From: Hyphomicrobiales bacterium
Lineage (GTDB): Bacteria > Pseudomonadota > Alphaproteobacteria > Rhizobiales > Rhizobiaceae
NCBI GenBank assembly: GCA_900468625.1
Contig: UBUL01000019.1
Span: 372,001 to 436,000 of the forward strand
Direction of reading: 5' to 3'
Length of the DNA: 64,000 nt
Shown here one piece after another: positions 18,301 through 26,093 of the stretch (its first letter is position 1; each line of letters starts with the position of its first letter). The notes beneath the pieces were generated by a model. It was not told where the DNA came from. It made no database searches and saw nothing but the letters and a program-made list of their open reading frames with translations. A program made the position numbers and the translations under genes.

Positions 18301-19342
18301 GAGTCTTGACGAGGCCGGTGGTGTCGAAGGATTCATCCCGTCTTATCAGCGCATCGGCAAGGGCCTCGAAGGGCAGAGATTGCGGCGAGACGGTTTCGAT
18401 TTCCTCGGCAAAGATGTCGCGAACGTCCGTCAGCGTCATGGCGCCATCGAGTTCGGCGGTGAGGATCAGCACATCCTCGCTGCGGGCGGCGATCGCCTGC
18501 CTTTCCGGCCGCGTGACTAGGCCGATCCTTTGCGCGCCGTATCCGGAATGGCGCCGCAGGGCGATCCCAAGAGCGGCAAGCATGTCGTGGGAGATGTCCG
18601 CAGCCGACTGTATCGGCACTTCAAGCACATGCTCGAACCATGTCTCGTCGACGGTGCTCTTTCCAGCCGATGTTTGCGGCAGGAGCGATGCAATGTTTTC
18701 TTGAGCCGTCAGCCGCTGAAACCAGAAGTCGACCAGTTCCGGCGCAAGATTGCGCGACCCGCCATTGCCACGCATCCACGATGCAGCGTCGGGCAATGCC
18801 GTCTCGGCAATATGTGCCGGTTGGTTACGGTTGATGTTGCCAAGGAAATCCGTTGCCAGCAGATCAAGCGTTGCGGCATCGGCAAGGATGGCATGAAGGG
18901 AGAATAGGGCACCCAGCGCGTGTCCATTCTGCGTCAGAAGAATGAAACGGGCCGGGTTGCCTTTCGTAAGATCCATGGCGCGGGCTCGTTCGGCCGCGGC
19001 GGCTGTCCCCAGCGCCTCGTCCAGATTGCCGCCGACGGGCAACTCCGTCTCAACGATGTCGACTATGCGGTCTTTTCTCAAAATCTGCTGGACGGCGCCG
19101 CCAGCGCGCGCCTCGAATTCCGAAGTGATGAGCGGATGTTGCCGCGAAAGCGCCGAAAGGCCCTCACGTGCGATAGCAACAAGGACGAAAGGAAAAACGA
19201 CAGCGAGTATTTGTCGCCCGTAAACGACCTCGTTGCCCGTCTCTGACAAGAGCCAGATCCGTGACTGTGCCGGCGACAGCGAGGATCTGGCAAGGTAATC
19301 CAAGTCGCTTGCTACCTTGGCGTTCCGATCATGGACGGTCAT
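15365..19342 (-). CDS. Single-module nonribosomal peptide synthetase (C-A-PCP-TE), VbsS-like
   Basis: The start at 19342 (MTVHDRN) has a GGAGAACGGCGAAGAA leader; an ATG at 19378 is the upstream alternative. It gives 1325 residues. Domain order is condensation-like (about 20-430), adenylation (about 470-960; IYTSGSTGVPKG, YGPTETIM, YKSGDLGRW), carrier (GGQSL, phosphopantetheine Ser about 994) and thioesterase (GWSWGG, Ser about 1125). The condensation core is degenerate: HHxxxDG appears as LHAILAD, keeping only the second His clearly. A lone module ending in a thioesterase suggests iterative assembly and cyclisation of an acylated hydroxamate amino acid, as for the cyclic trimer vicibactin. 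My tentative alignment puts Asp-Gly first in the specificity code, too little to name the substrate. Confidence 0.9.
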   Translation of the reverse strand: MTVHDRNAKVASDLDYLARSSLSPAQSRIWLLSETGNEVVYGRQILAVVFPFVLVAIAREGLSALSRQHPLITSEFEARAGGAVQQILRKDRIVDIVETELPVGGNLDEALGTAAAAERARAMDLTKGNPARFILLTQNGHALGALFSLHAILADAATLDLLATDFLGNINRNQPAHIAETALPDAASWMRGNGGSRNLAPELVDFWFQRLTAQENIASLLPQTSAGKSTVDETWFEHVLEVPIQSAADISHDMLAALGIALRRHSGYGAQRIGLVTRPERQAIAARSEDVLILTAELDGAMTLTDVRDIFAEEIETVSPQSLPFEALADALIRRDESFDTTGLVKTLLDVRPPQRLLQATSNGVPLRSPIEPPARRDADLVITASPATAGRLRISIGFDPQKHDRKQIIRFADDLAVALTQLQSDPGLQVKYIPFVSPEELDRLSAPYPDAPEPDDGMPIHEVISAQARRRPNAFAVAQGERSVTHGELEAAANRLAHRLITMGIGPEKRVAIALEKSIDAIIAILAVLKSGGAFTPVEPDHPEARNRHILTAPGLSLVISRAKHIANLPSDIAIPYLNLDAIDLSAESIDAPATIIAPQQLAYAIYTSGSTGVPKGVAVEHGPLAHHCKATLRIYEMSEESCEYPVLPFTSDGGHERWMVPLMAGGGVVLTQDKLATPEDAFAMMKRHRVNNASLPTSYVRGLAEYAGENGDIPRLRLYSFGGEALSQAVFDMITENLKAQLLINGYGPTETIMTPMIWKIPAGTRFEGTVAPIGRGVGDRRVYVLDADLAPVPVGVIGEIHIGGSGLARGYLGQPELTADRFIPDPFSQGGRLYKSGDLGRWREDGIVEFAGRVDHQIKLRGFRIEPGEIEAVLRSDQRVAEAVILLHNDGGRSSLVAYVVPREVESLSVTELRRAAMTALPDYMVPQTIMIIDRLPMGPNSKLDRAALPAPRLEREIEAPTNDKEKAILDVWRDILDIGDIGVTENFFDIGGQSLMAVRIVSRLKMRHPEWPLSIADMFNHPTVRDLALAIDGSRDETGVDVVYLRRKGDRPVLYCFPGLLVSTREYMRLVDYLGPEQPATGFICYSLTETKALSTRVEDITARYAEAVRRQAKGRPCAFLGWSWGGLLAYEAARQLDNDIDLRMIGMVDVCDMDEEFTIGIMPHFEGGVRDRTHAQVQKWLAITPMREDWKRLFAAMNEEVYEQFLHHVVKHSVKLPTDGPDIGSEEHTFWILIDNAMIFRNYRLEQSDFRIHAFAAEDSLTRALNVIDWRRYSPNATASEIVTGTNHLTIIGKTPFHQRFARRLDHAFAPAPLSKDAVK

Positions 19343-19669
19343 TTCTTCGCCGTTCTCCTTGAATGCGCTGAAATACAACCTAAATCAATCGAAATACAAT
19401 ATCGTATTTTACCCAATATCTATAATGGATATTAAGTTTAATCGATTGATATCCCTGGCTTTGTGGTGCCGTTAAACTCGGATACTCCGAAATTTACGTT
19501 GATGTATCTGCATGACGAACGGAGTTTTGAAAAATTCAGGCGACTGTCAAAAAAATATTTTTAGAAAATATTCTGAATTTCCGATGGTGTCGCTCGTCAC
19601 TGCGAAATCAGCGCTGTGCTCGGTTCGCCGATCTTAACAGGCGCGGTTTTGGGCATATGGAGATGAAAT
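19343..19669. promoter_or_regulatory. Divergent control region between NRPS and acyltransferase genes
   Basis: This AT-rich 327-bp region must hold both biosynthetic promoters. It contains no TGA-N9-TCA box. Three symmetric elements are visible: a near-palindrome AAATACAATATCGTATTT (19391-19408), GGATAT/ATATCC arms around 19432-19460, and a perfect inverted repeat AATATTTT-TAG-AAAATATT (19554-19572). The absence of an IRO box beside a locus sigma factor suggests transcription by the RpoI-like sigma; I cannot assign its -35/-10 elements. Confidence 0.5.
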
Positions 19670-20821
19670 ATGGATGCTTCCCTGGCGATGAGGAGTGGTG
19701 GAGCGGCTGAGACGTCCTTTGAACTACGCCTGCCGGCATCGGGTTTTGCAAGCAGTGTGCTTACCTGCGGCCAGCCGCTCACCATATCGCCTGGCCAGGC
19801 ACCCGGCAGCTTCCGCGTCGAATATCAGGAGGCCAAGGTCGCCTCTGGCCATCTGTCGGGTCCAGCCGCCAATCTTCTGATCTTCGACACCATCTCCACT
19901 CTAGTCTTGCCGGTTGGCAGCGAGGACATCGTCAATGCCGTCGCAGAAGCCATTCTGGCATGCAATCCGCAACTGATCTCCTTTGAGATCGAACTTGCAG
20001 ACGATGACCTCGCAATCCGTCTGCTGAAAGCGGGCGCGATCGAGCGTAGCCGAGAGCGTCTCGTCGTGCGGCCCGAAGCCTTTTTTCAGCAAGCAAGGCC
20101 CTGGCTTGGTAACACGCCGAATGCCTATCCGGAAGTGCCGGTCCTGACGAATGGAACCCTTCATCCGCAGCGACCGCCGAAGCCGACCGGCCGCGTCTAC
20201 AGCCGCTTCATTCCCTGGCTAAATGCGCAGCTTAGCTTTCATGTCGCCGATATCGAGGCCGATCTTGCGCATTTCCATCGCTGGATGAACGATCCCAGGG
20301 TCGCCGCCATATGGGAAGACGGCGGCGACCTTTCCTATCATCGCGATTTCATCGAGGGCCGCCTTGCCGATCCGCGCACCTTGCCGCTGATCGGAACCTT
20401 CAACGGCGTGCCCTTCGGCTATTTCGAGCTCTATTGGGCGAAGGAGGACAGGATCGGACCGCACTACGACGCCGATGGCTATGACCGCGGCTGGCATGTG
20501 GCGATCGGCGAGGATGATTTCCGCGGAAAAGCCTTCGTCGGCGCCTGGCTGCCGTCGCTGATGCACTACATTTTCCTTGCCGATCCGCGCACCCGCAGGA
20601 TCGTCGGCGAGCCGATCCATCATCATGCCCAGCAGATCCGCAATCTCGACCGCTCCGGCTTCGCCAAGGTCAAGCATATTCAGTTCCCGCACAAGAAGGC
20701 GCTGCTCGTCATGCTTTTGCGCGAGCGCTTCTTCTTGGATCGGCTGCTGCTGCCGGATCTTACCGGCTTGACCGCGCAGGATGGGAAGCCCGTCCTCGGT
20801 TCGTTGCCGCGAGCTGCATGA
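19670..20821 (+). CDS. N-hydroxy-amino-acid acyltransferase (IucB/RhbD/VbsA-like GNAT)
   Basis: The 383-residue protein has a less conserved N-terminal half (about 1-180) and a C-terminal Acetyltransf_8 domain (about 190-370). The latter includes FHRWMNDPRVAAIWE, YFELYWAKEDRIG and GWHVAIGEDDFRGKAF, hallmarks of siderophore hydroxamate acyltransferases such as IucB, RhbD and VbsA. It should transfer an acyl group from a CoA thioester to the hydroxylamine made by the monooxygenase. In vicibactin the group is 3-hydroxybutyryl; here it cannot be named. The gene starts the rightward biosynthetic run, and its stop overlaps the next ATG by four bases. Confidence 0.88.
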   Translation: MDASLAMRSGGAAETSFELRLPASGFASSVLTCGQPLTISPGQAPGSFRVEYQEAKVASGHLSGPAANLLIFDTISTLVLPVGSEDIVNAVAEAILACNPQLISFEIELADDDLAIRLLKAGAIERSRERLVVRPEAFFQQARPWLGNTPNAYPEVPVLTNGTLHPQRPPKPTGRVYSRFIPWLNAQLSFHVADIEADLAHFHRWMNDPRVAAIWEDGGDLSYHRDFIEGRLADPRTLPLIGTFNGVPFGYFELYWAKEDRIGPHYDADGYDRGWHVAIGEDDFRGKAFVGAWLPSLMHYIFLADPRTRRIVGEPIHHHAQQIRNLDRSGFAKVKHIQFPHKKALLVMLLRERFFLDRLLLPDLTGLTAQDGKPVLGSLPRAA

Positions 20822-21105
20822 TGAAGACAGCCGTCGATATGAACGATCCGCGCATGGGCCGGCTCGTTCTGGCGGTCGCGCTGCCCGCGGTGGCTGGGCT
20901 TGCCGCCCTCATAGGGCTTGCGCCGCAGGGCTATCTGCTGATCCCGCTTCAGCTCCTGCTGTCGCTTTGGATGGGTTTTGCCGGTGTCTCCGTTGCTGCT
21001 GCTGCTGCCGTCCTCGGCGGCTTTGTCCGATGGCGGGAATGGCGCGCCGTTCTGCCGAGCGATGCACCGGACCGCCTTCTTGGCCAATCGACACTTCACC
21101 CCTAA
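20818..21105 (+). CDS. Small inner-membrane protein of unknown function
   Basis: The 95-residue protein has two hydrophobic helices (about 14-36 and 39-68), separated by a short GLAPQGYLLIP segment. It ends in a basic/polar tail with RWREWRA. It overlaps the acyltransferase gene by four bases (ATGA) and precedes the trans-sulfuration enzyme by 15 bp, so it belongs to the siderophore operon. I do not recognise a family. It could anchor biosynthetic enzymes at the membrane or assist export, which is inference from topology and position. Confidence 0.7.
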   Translation: MMKTAVDMNDPRMGRLVLAVALPAVAGLAALIGLAPQGYLLIPLQLLLSLWMGFAGVSVAAAAAVLGGFVRWREWRAVLPSDAPDRLLGQSTLHP

Positions 21106-21120
21106 CCCAAGAGGAACGCC

Positions 21121-22302
21121 ATGAACGAGACGCCAAGATTCGATGCCTACCGGCACGCCATTCCCGATACGCTAATGCCGTCAACGAGCGATCCCTTCGA
21201 TGCCGCCGTGCCGCCGATCTACCAGACGTCGCTCTTCCTGTTCGACAGCTACAAGGAGCTCGAGGACGTTTTCGCGGGCCGCTCGAAAAAGCCGATCTAT
21301 TCGCGCGGCGACAATCCGACCGTGCGGCTTCTGGAGCGTAAGATTGCCGAGATGGAAGGTGCGGAAGAGGCGCGCGCCTTTTCGAGCGGCATGGGCGCTA
21401 TTGCTGCCGCGGTTCTCGCCTTCGTCGGACCCGGCGACCGGATCGTCACCGTACGGCATGTTTATAGCGATGCCTTCCGCTTCTTTGAAAAGGTGCTGAA
21501 GCGTTTCGGTGTCGTCGTCGATTATATCGATGGAACCGATACGCAAGCCATGCTCGCCGCACTTCCCGGCGCCAAGCTTGCCTATCTCGAAAACCCGACA
21601 TCGATGGTCTTCGAGCTACAGGATCTGACTGCGATCGCCGAAGCCGCCCGCCGTCATGGCGTGGTAACGATGGTCGACAATTCCTGGGCGACGCCGCTTT
21701 ATCAGAAGCCGCTCGCTTCCGGGATCGATATCGTCATCCACGCCGCCTCGAAATATCTGGGCGGACAGAGCGATACGGTGGCGGGTCTTGTTACCGGCTC
21801 CAAAGCGCATATCGACCGGATCAACAGCGAAATCTACCCCTACACGGGTGCGAAACTCGCGCCGTTCGAGGCATGGCTCGTGCTGCGCAATCTGGAAACC
21901 CTGCCATTCCGCATGCGCCATCATCATGAGGCCGGGCTCGAAGTGGCCTCCTGGCTCAACGCCCATGCGGATGTGACCAATGTCATGCATCCGGCTTTCA
22001 ACGACCATGCCGGAAAATGCACCTTCTCCGGCTTCGGCGGGCTGTTTTCCTTCGAGGTTTCAGACCGCATCGACGTGGCGGATTTCGTCGATGCGCTGCG
22101 CGTCATTCGTATTGGTGTCAGCTGGGGCGGGCCGGAAAGCCTGGTGGTCCCCGCCAGGGCTGCTCTCAGCATCTCGCCGGAAACCAATGTCTTCGCGCGC
22201 TTCGGTGTCAGCGACCGAACGATCCGCCTGAACGTCGGGCTGCATTCGGCCATGGAAATCACTGCCGATCTCGAGCAGGCCCTTGCAGCCGCCAAGCGCT
22301 AG
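21121..22302 (+). CDS. Trans-sulfuration-family PLP enzyme (Cys/Met metabolism PF01053)
   Basis: The 393-residue protein is full length for the cystathionine gamma-synthase/beta-lyase/O-acetylhomoserine sulfhydrylase family. It has an AARAFSSGMGAI-like phosphate-binding region (EEARAFSSGMGAIAAAVLAF), VDNSWATPLYQKP and the Schiff-base lysine in AASKYLGGQSD (about 210). The family does beta- or gamma-elimination or replacement on amino acids. It has an AAGAGGAACGCC ribosome binding site and sits between the small membrane gene and lysA in a siderophore operon, where no sulfur step is expected. A gamma-replacement with an amine nucleophile is one possibility, an ordinary lyase is another. Confidence 0.85.
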   Translation: MNETPRFDAYRHAIPDTLMPSTSDPFDAAVPPIYQTSLFLFDSYKELEDVFAGRSKKPIYSRGDNPTVRLLERKIAEMEGAEEARAFSSGMGAIAAAVLAFVGPGDRIVTVRHVYSDAFRFFEKVLKRFGVVVDYIDGTDTQAMLAALPGAKLAYLENPTSMVFELQDLTAIAEAARRHGVVTMVDNSWATPLYQKPLASGIDIVIHAASKYLGGQSDTVAGLVTGSKAHIDRINSEIYPYTGAKLAPFEAWLVLRNLETLPFRMRHHHEAGLEVASWLNAHADVTNVMHPAFNDHAGKCTFSGFGGLFSFEVSDRIDVADFVDALRVIRIGVSWGGPESLVVPARAALSISPETNVFARFGVSDRTIRLNVGLHSAMEITADLEQALAAAKR

Positions 22303-22408
22303 CCAGCCGCAGCACCTTTGTATCCAGAAAGGGGTGGAGTGACACAGTTGCTCCGGCCATACTATCATTCATTGTTGATCCTTCCTGCCCCAGCCCTATT
22401 GAGACAAG

Positions 22409-23653
22409 ATGACCATTCCTTCCAATGAAACGCTGACCGCGCTTGCCGCCGAATATGGAACGCCGCTCTGGATCTATGATGCCGCAGCGATCCGCCGCCG
22501 CATCGCGCAACTTTCCGCCTTCGATGTCATTCGCTTTGCGCAGAAGGCCTGTTCGAACATTCATATCCTAAAAGAGATGCGCAGGGCGGGTGTGCGTGTC
22601 GATGCCGTTTCGCTCGGCGAGATCGAGCGGGCAATGCGCGCGGGCTATTCTGCCGGCACTGTGTCGGAAGATGCGGAGATCGTCTTCACCGCCGATGTCT
22701 TCGACCGACCGACGCTGGAACGCGTCATTGCCGATAAGATAGAGGTGAACATCGGCTCCATCGACATGCTGCATCAATTGGGAGAGCGCTCGCCTGGCCA
22801 TCGGGCGTGGCTGCGCATCAATCCCGGTTTCGGACATGGTCATAGCAAGAAGACCAACACCGGCGGCGAAACCAGCAAGCATGGCATCTGGTTCGAGCAG
22901 CTACATGAGGCCGTGGCGTTGACGCGGCAATATTCGCTGAAGCTCGTCGGCCTGCACATGCATATCGGCTCAGGCGTCGATTATCGGCATCTTCAGCGCG
23001 TCTGTGGCGCAATGATCGGCTTCTGCCGCGCGCTTGATGTCGATATCGAAGCCATCTCGGCAGGCGGCGGCCTGTCTGTACCATACCGGGAGGGTGAGGA
23101 AGAGATCGATCCTGCCCATTATTTTTCGCTCTGGGATAACGCCCGGCGCGAGATCGAGGCGCATTTCGGCCACCCAATCCGGCTGGAGATCGAGCCCGGC
23201 CGCTTTCTGACGGCGGATTCCGGTGTGTTGCTGGCTGAAGTGAGGGCGGTCAAGATGATGGGCCGTAACCGCTTCGTCCTCGTCGATGCCGGTTTCAGCG
23301 ACCTTGCGAGACCGGCCATGTATGGCAGTTATCATCATATCTCCGTCATCCCAGGCAAGACGCCTCGCAGCGCCGCCGGAGCAATCTTCCCAACCGTCGT
23401 CGCAGGTCCGCTCTGCGAATCGGGTGATGTTTTCACGCAGACGGACAATGGCATGGTTGAAACGCGCAATCTGCCCGAGGCCCATGTCGGCGACTATCTC
23501 GTATTTCATGGTGCCGGCGCTTACGGCGCGACAATGTCCTCCAACTACAACAGCCGCCTCTACGCCCCAGAGGTCCTGATCGATGGCGACACGCATCGTT
23601 TGATCCGCAGGCGTCAGCGCGTGGACGACCTGTTGGCTTTGGAAGACCTTTAA
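22409..23653 (+). CDS. lysA: Diaminopimelate decarboxylase, enteric LysA type
   Basis: The 414-residue protein is a fold-III PLP decarboxylase that matches enteric LysA motif by motif from memory. Examples are RFAQKACSNIHILKEM (Schiff-base Lys about 47), PGFGHGHSKKTNTGGE, HMHIGSGVDY, ISAGGGLSVPY, EIEPGRFL and GPLCESGDVF (Cys and Glu of the substrate site). The expected reaction is meso-diaminopimelate to L-lysine. An extra, enteric-like copy inside a siderophore operon suggests dedicated lysine supply, or decarboxylation of a related carboxy-amine made by the preceding PLP enzyme. It ends the rightward run, 106 bp after the trans-sulfuration gene. Confidence 0.88.
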   Translation: MTIPSNETLTALAAEYGTPLWIYDAAAIRRRIAQLSAFDVIRFAQKACSNIHILKEMRRAGVRVDAVSLGEIERAMRAGYSAGTVSEDAEIVFTADVFDRPTLERVIADKIEVNIGSIDMLHQLGERSPGHRAWLRINPGFGHGHSKKTNTGGETSKHGIWFEQLHEAVALTRQYSLKLVGLHMHIGSGVDYRHLQRVCGAMIGFCRALDVDIEAISAGGGLSVPYREGEEEIDPAHYFSLWDNARREIEAHFGHPIRLEIEPGRFLTADSGVLLAEVRAVKMMGRNRFVLVDAGFSDLARPAMYGSYHHISVIPGKTPRSAAGAIFPTVVAGPLCESGDVFTQTDNGMVETRNLPEAHVGDYLVFHGAGAYGATMSSNYNSRLYAPEVLIDGDTHRLIRRRQRVDDLLALEDL

Positions 23654-24112
23654 GCGAAAGAGCGGAAATGCCGCCGCGACCATGAGCGAGAACTCCGAAC
23701 TGCCTAGGTTGAGACTCGACCAACTCAGGCAATATCGACTACGGCGAAATTGACCATATTCATAACCAGATCAAAGGAGCCGCGACCGGCTTCATCAACC
23801 GGCGCGCTGAATGCCTTGCGGATTCGATATGGACTCAATATGGAAGGGCTTCATCCATCGCAGGCGTGCCTGTCTTTTGATTATCTCCGTGAGATAAAGA
23901 GCTGCGAGAGAGGACGGCTATCCTCTCTCTTCCGGCAATGGGGACAGATCGTTGAACGCGGGCTGCAATTTTGCGGATGTCGGGCCGAGTTAGGGTTTTA
24001 TCTCACGGAGATAATCAAAAGACAGGCCTGAAGCTCTGCAGGTCTACTGATGTCCCGACTTAGCATAATTCAGCGACATGAAATCGGTCGAAAGAATGAT
24101 TACTACATTATT
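23654..24112. other. Intergenic boundary between siderophore and polysaccharide regions
   Basis: This 459-bp gap separates lysA from the convergent sulfotransferase gene and marks a drop in GC content. It holds the 160-bp inverted-repeat element at 23868-24027. No convincing gene is present; an open frame across 23750-24031 runs straight through the element. Confidence 0.7.
23868..24027. mobile_element. MITE-like element with perfect 31-bp terminal inverted repeats
   Basis: The segments 23868-23898 and 23997-24027 are perfect 31-base inverted copies of each other, enclosing 98 bp. Each end contains its own short palindrome TTATCTC-CGT-GAGATAA. Inside is a further hairpin, AGAGAGGA/TCCTCTCT (about 23908-23930). 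It encodes nothing. The structure fits a non-autonomous transposable element or a site recognised by a recombinase. I cannot name the parent family and see no clear target-site duplication. Confidence 0.65.
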
Positions 24113-24823
24113 TCAATATCTTGCCTGAAATTCCGCTCGAGCCCACTCGTACAGCTCGCAATCATCTGGGCTATGGAGTTTGACTAACTCCCTCTGCTGA
24201 CTGCTCAACTCCGGCTTATTACGTGTCACGTTCAGCCTGATGGCTGTAGGCTTCTCTAAACCAAGATTACTGAATATCAACTCAGCCGATTGTTCAAACA
24301 ATTCGGAAATTCCAAATGCCATAGAAGATAATCTCTCTTTAGCTTCCACAAGGTTGAATATCCCCTCGCTGTTTCCATCATCACAGAGGGACTTGCAAAT
24401 CGCGTTGGAGGATCGCTTCTCGAGAAAACCTTCGAAAGGAAATTTTAGAGCATCCTGGACAAATTCAGCATCGCGATGAGCTTCCATGCGAGACAGTTCA
24501 TTACGTGCGTAATAATAGAATGACGCGAGTAACTCCGCCGGATGTCGCAGGAGGGTCACTGGTCGGCATTGAATCGAACGGCATACCCAAAAGGGGAAAT
24601 GCCCGTGAACGAGTTGGACGGTACGCAGTTCTCGTCCTGCGATAAGTCCTACTTCGAGCTCCGCATCGAACAATTGACGCGAGCTGACGTCCGTGCCCTG
24701 TAACTCGACGATCGTTTCAGAAGGAATCTGCTCTTCGAACATCGCCCGGAGAGAGGTACCCGCCGTTTTCGCAATATGCATAAACGCTATAGGCAATTTA
24801 TTCACTAGGGATACTCCGCTCAA
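24113..24823 (-). CDS. Sulfotransferase-family protein
   Basis: The 236-residue protein has the PAPS 5'-phosphosulfate-binding motif near the N-terminus (FMHIAKTAGTSLR, about 14-26). It also has the 3'-phosphate-binding-like RHPAELLASFYYY (about 97). These are characteristic of carbohydrate sulfotransferases. It is short for the group but not obviously truncated. The acceptor is unknown; a polysaccharide or LPS sugar is likely because the PAPS-making genes cysD-cysNC lie at the other end of the same island. It is AT-richer than the flanking siderophore genes and is divergent from gmd. Confidence 0.75.
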   Translation of the reverse strand: MSGVSLVNKLPIAFMHIAKTAGTSLRAMFEEQIPSETIVELQGTDVSSRQLFDAELEVGLIAGRELRTVQLVHGHFPFWVCRSIQCRPVTLLRHPAELLASFYYYARNELSRMEAHRDAEFVQDALKFPFEGFLEKRSSNAICKSLCDDGNSEGIFNLVEAKERLSSMAFGISELFEQSAELIFSNLGLEKPTAIRLNVTRNKPELSSQQRELVKLHSPDDCELYEWARAEFQARY

Positions 24824-24999
24824 ACTAACCTCCGGTGAATCGCGCCGGGTTTGCCGGAGGTCGGTCGCTTTAAGGTATGCAACTACGGTCGATGGCTCGA
24901 TGGTCCAAGTTTCTTTAATTGGTAGCCATTTACAAAAAAAAACGCGGTGGATACATATCGTATCGGTTGAATTTTGAGGCGATATGCAGGTCTGGGATT

Positions 25000-26082
25000 A
25001 TGAAAAAGGCGCTAATTACTGGTATCACAGGGCAAGATGGAGCTTATCTAGCGGAGTTCCTGCTTCAAAAAGGATATGAGGTCCATGGTATAAAAAGGCG
25101 AGCCTCCCTTTTTAATACGGATCGAATAGATCACCTTTATCAGGATCCTCATGAAAAAGGCCGCCGATTGATCCTTCACTACGGCGACATGACAGATTCT
25201 TCCAGCTTGATAAGAATCATTCAGCAAGTGCGCCCAGATGAGATTTACAATCTTGCGGCACAATCACACGTTGCTGTGTCGTTTGAGGAGCCGGAATACA
25301 CAGCAAATGCGGATGGGTTAGGCGCGCTCCGCATGCTTGAAGCAATTCGAACTATGGGCCTTGAGAAGAGTACTCGCTTCTATCAAGCGTCCACGTCAGA
25401 GCTGTATGGTCTTGTGCAAGAAGTTCCGCAACGTGAAACCACGCCCTTTTATCCGCGCTCGCCTTATGCTGTCGCAAAGTTGTATGCCTATTGGATTACG
25501 GTAAACTACCGAGAAGCGTATGGTATCTACGCGTGCAACGGAATTTTGTTCAATCACGAAAGTCCGCTCCGTGGTGAGACTTTCGTGACAAGAAAAATTA
25601 CTCGAGCACTCGCCCGCATTAAACTTGGTTTGCAGGATTGCTTGTATTTAGGAAATCTGAATGCCAAGAGAGACTGGGGACATGCGCGCGACTATATCGA
25701 AATGCAATGGCTTATGCTGCAGCAGCAAGAGCCGGAAGACTTTGTGATTGCAACGGGCCTGCAATATACTGTCCGCGAATTCGTTGAAATTGCAGCTCGC
25801 GAGATTGGCATTCCGATTACATGGAGAGGTAGTGGCGTAGAGGAAGAAGGCTACAATGCAGAAGGAAGACGTATTGTCGCGATCGATTCGAGATATTTTC
25901 GGCCCACCGAGGTTGAAACGCTTTTAGGTGATGCGTCCAAGGCGAAGAAAAAGCTTGGTTGGCAGCCAAAGATCTCGTTCCGTGCTTTGGTTGCCGAGAT
26001 GATGGCAGAGGATTTCAAGGCTGCCGAACGTGATCAATTGGTAACGAAGCATGGCTTCACGGCATATGATTATCACGAGTAA
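25000..26082 (+). CDS. gmd: GDP-mannose 4,6-dehydratase
   Basis: The start at 25000 (MKKALITGITGQDG) gives 360 residues; the longer frame adds 27 residues of unrelated sequence. Motifs are GITGQDGAYLAEFLL (NAD(P)-binding), the catalytic ASTSELYG and YAVAKLYAYW, and NHESPLRGETFVTRKI, which is diagnostic of Gmd. It converts GDP-D-mannose to GDP-4-keto-6-deoxymannose. The next gene, fcl, completes GDP-L-fucose synthesis. Codon use is AT-richer than in regions 2 and 4, consistent with acquisition. Confidence 0.95.
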   Translation: MKKALITGITGQDGAYLAEFLLQKGYEVHGIKRRASLFNTDRIDHLYQDPHEKGRRLILHYGDMTDSSSLIRIIQQVRPDEIYNLAAQSHVAVSFEEPEYTANADGLGALRMLEAIRTMGLEKSTRFYQASTSELYGLVQEVPQRETTPFYPRSPYAVAKLYAYWITVNYREAYGIYACNGILFNHESPLRGETFVTRKITRALARIKLGLQDCLYLGNLNAKRDWGHARDYIEMQWLMLQQQEPEDFVIATGLQYTVREFVEIAAREIGIPITWRGSGVEEEGYNAEGRRIVAIDSRYFRPTEVETLLGDASKAKKKLGWQPKISFRALVAEMMAEDFKAAERDQLVTKHGFTAYDYHE

Positions 26083-26093
26083 GACTTAAGCTA

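Noticed and set aside
23750..24031. 93-residue open frame across the inverted-repeat element
   Set aside because: It runs through both terminal repeats and has no domain or ribosome binding site; it is a chance frame.
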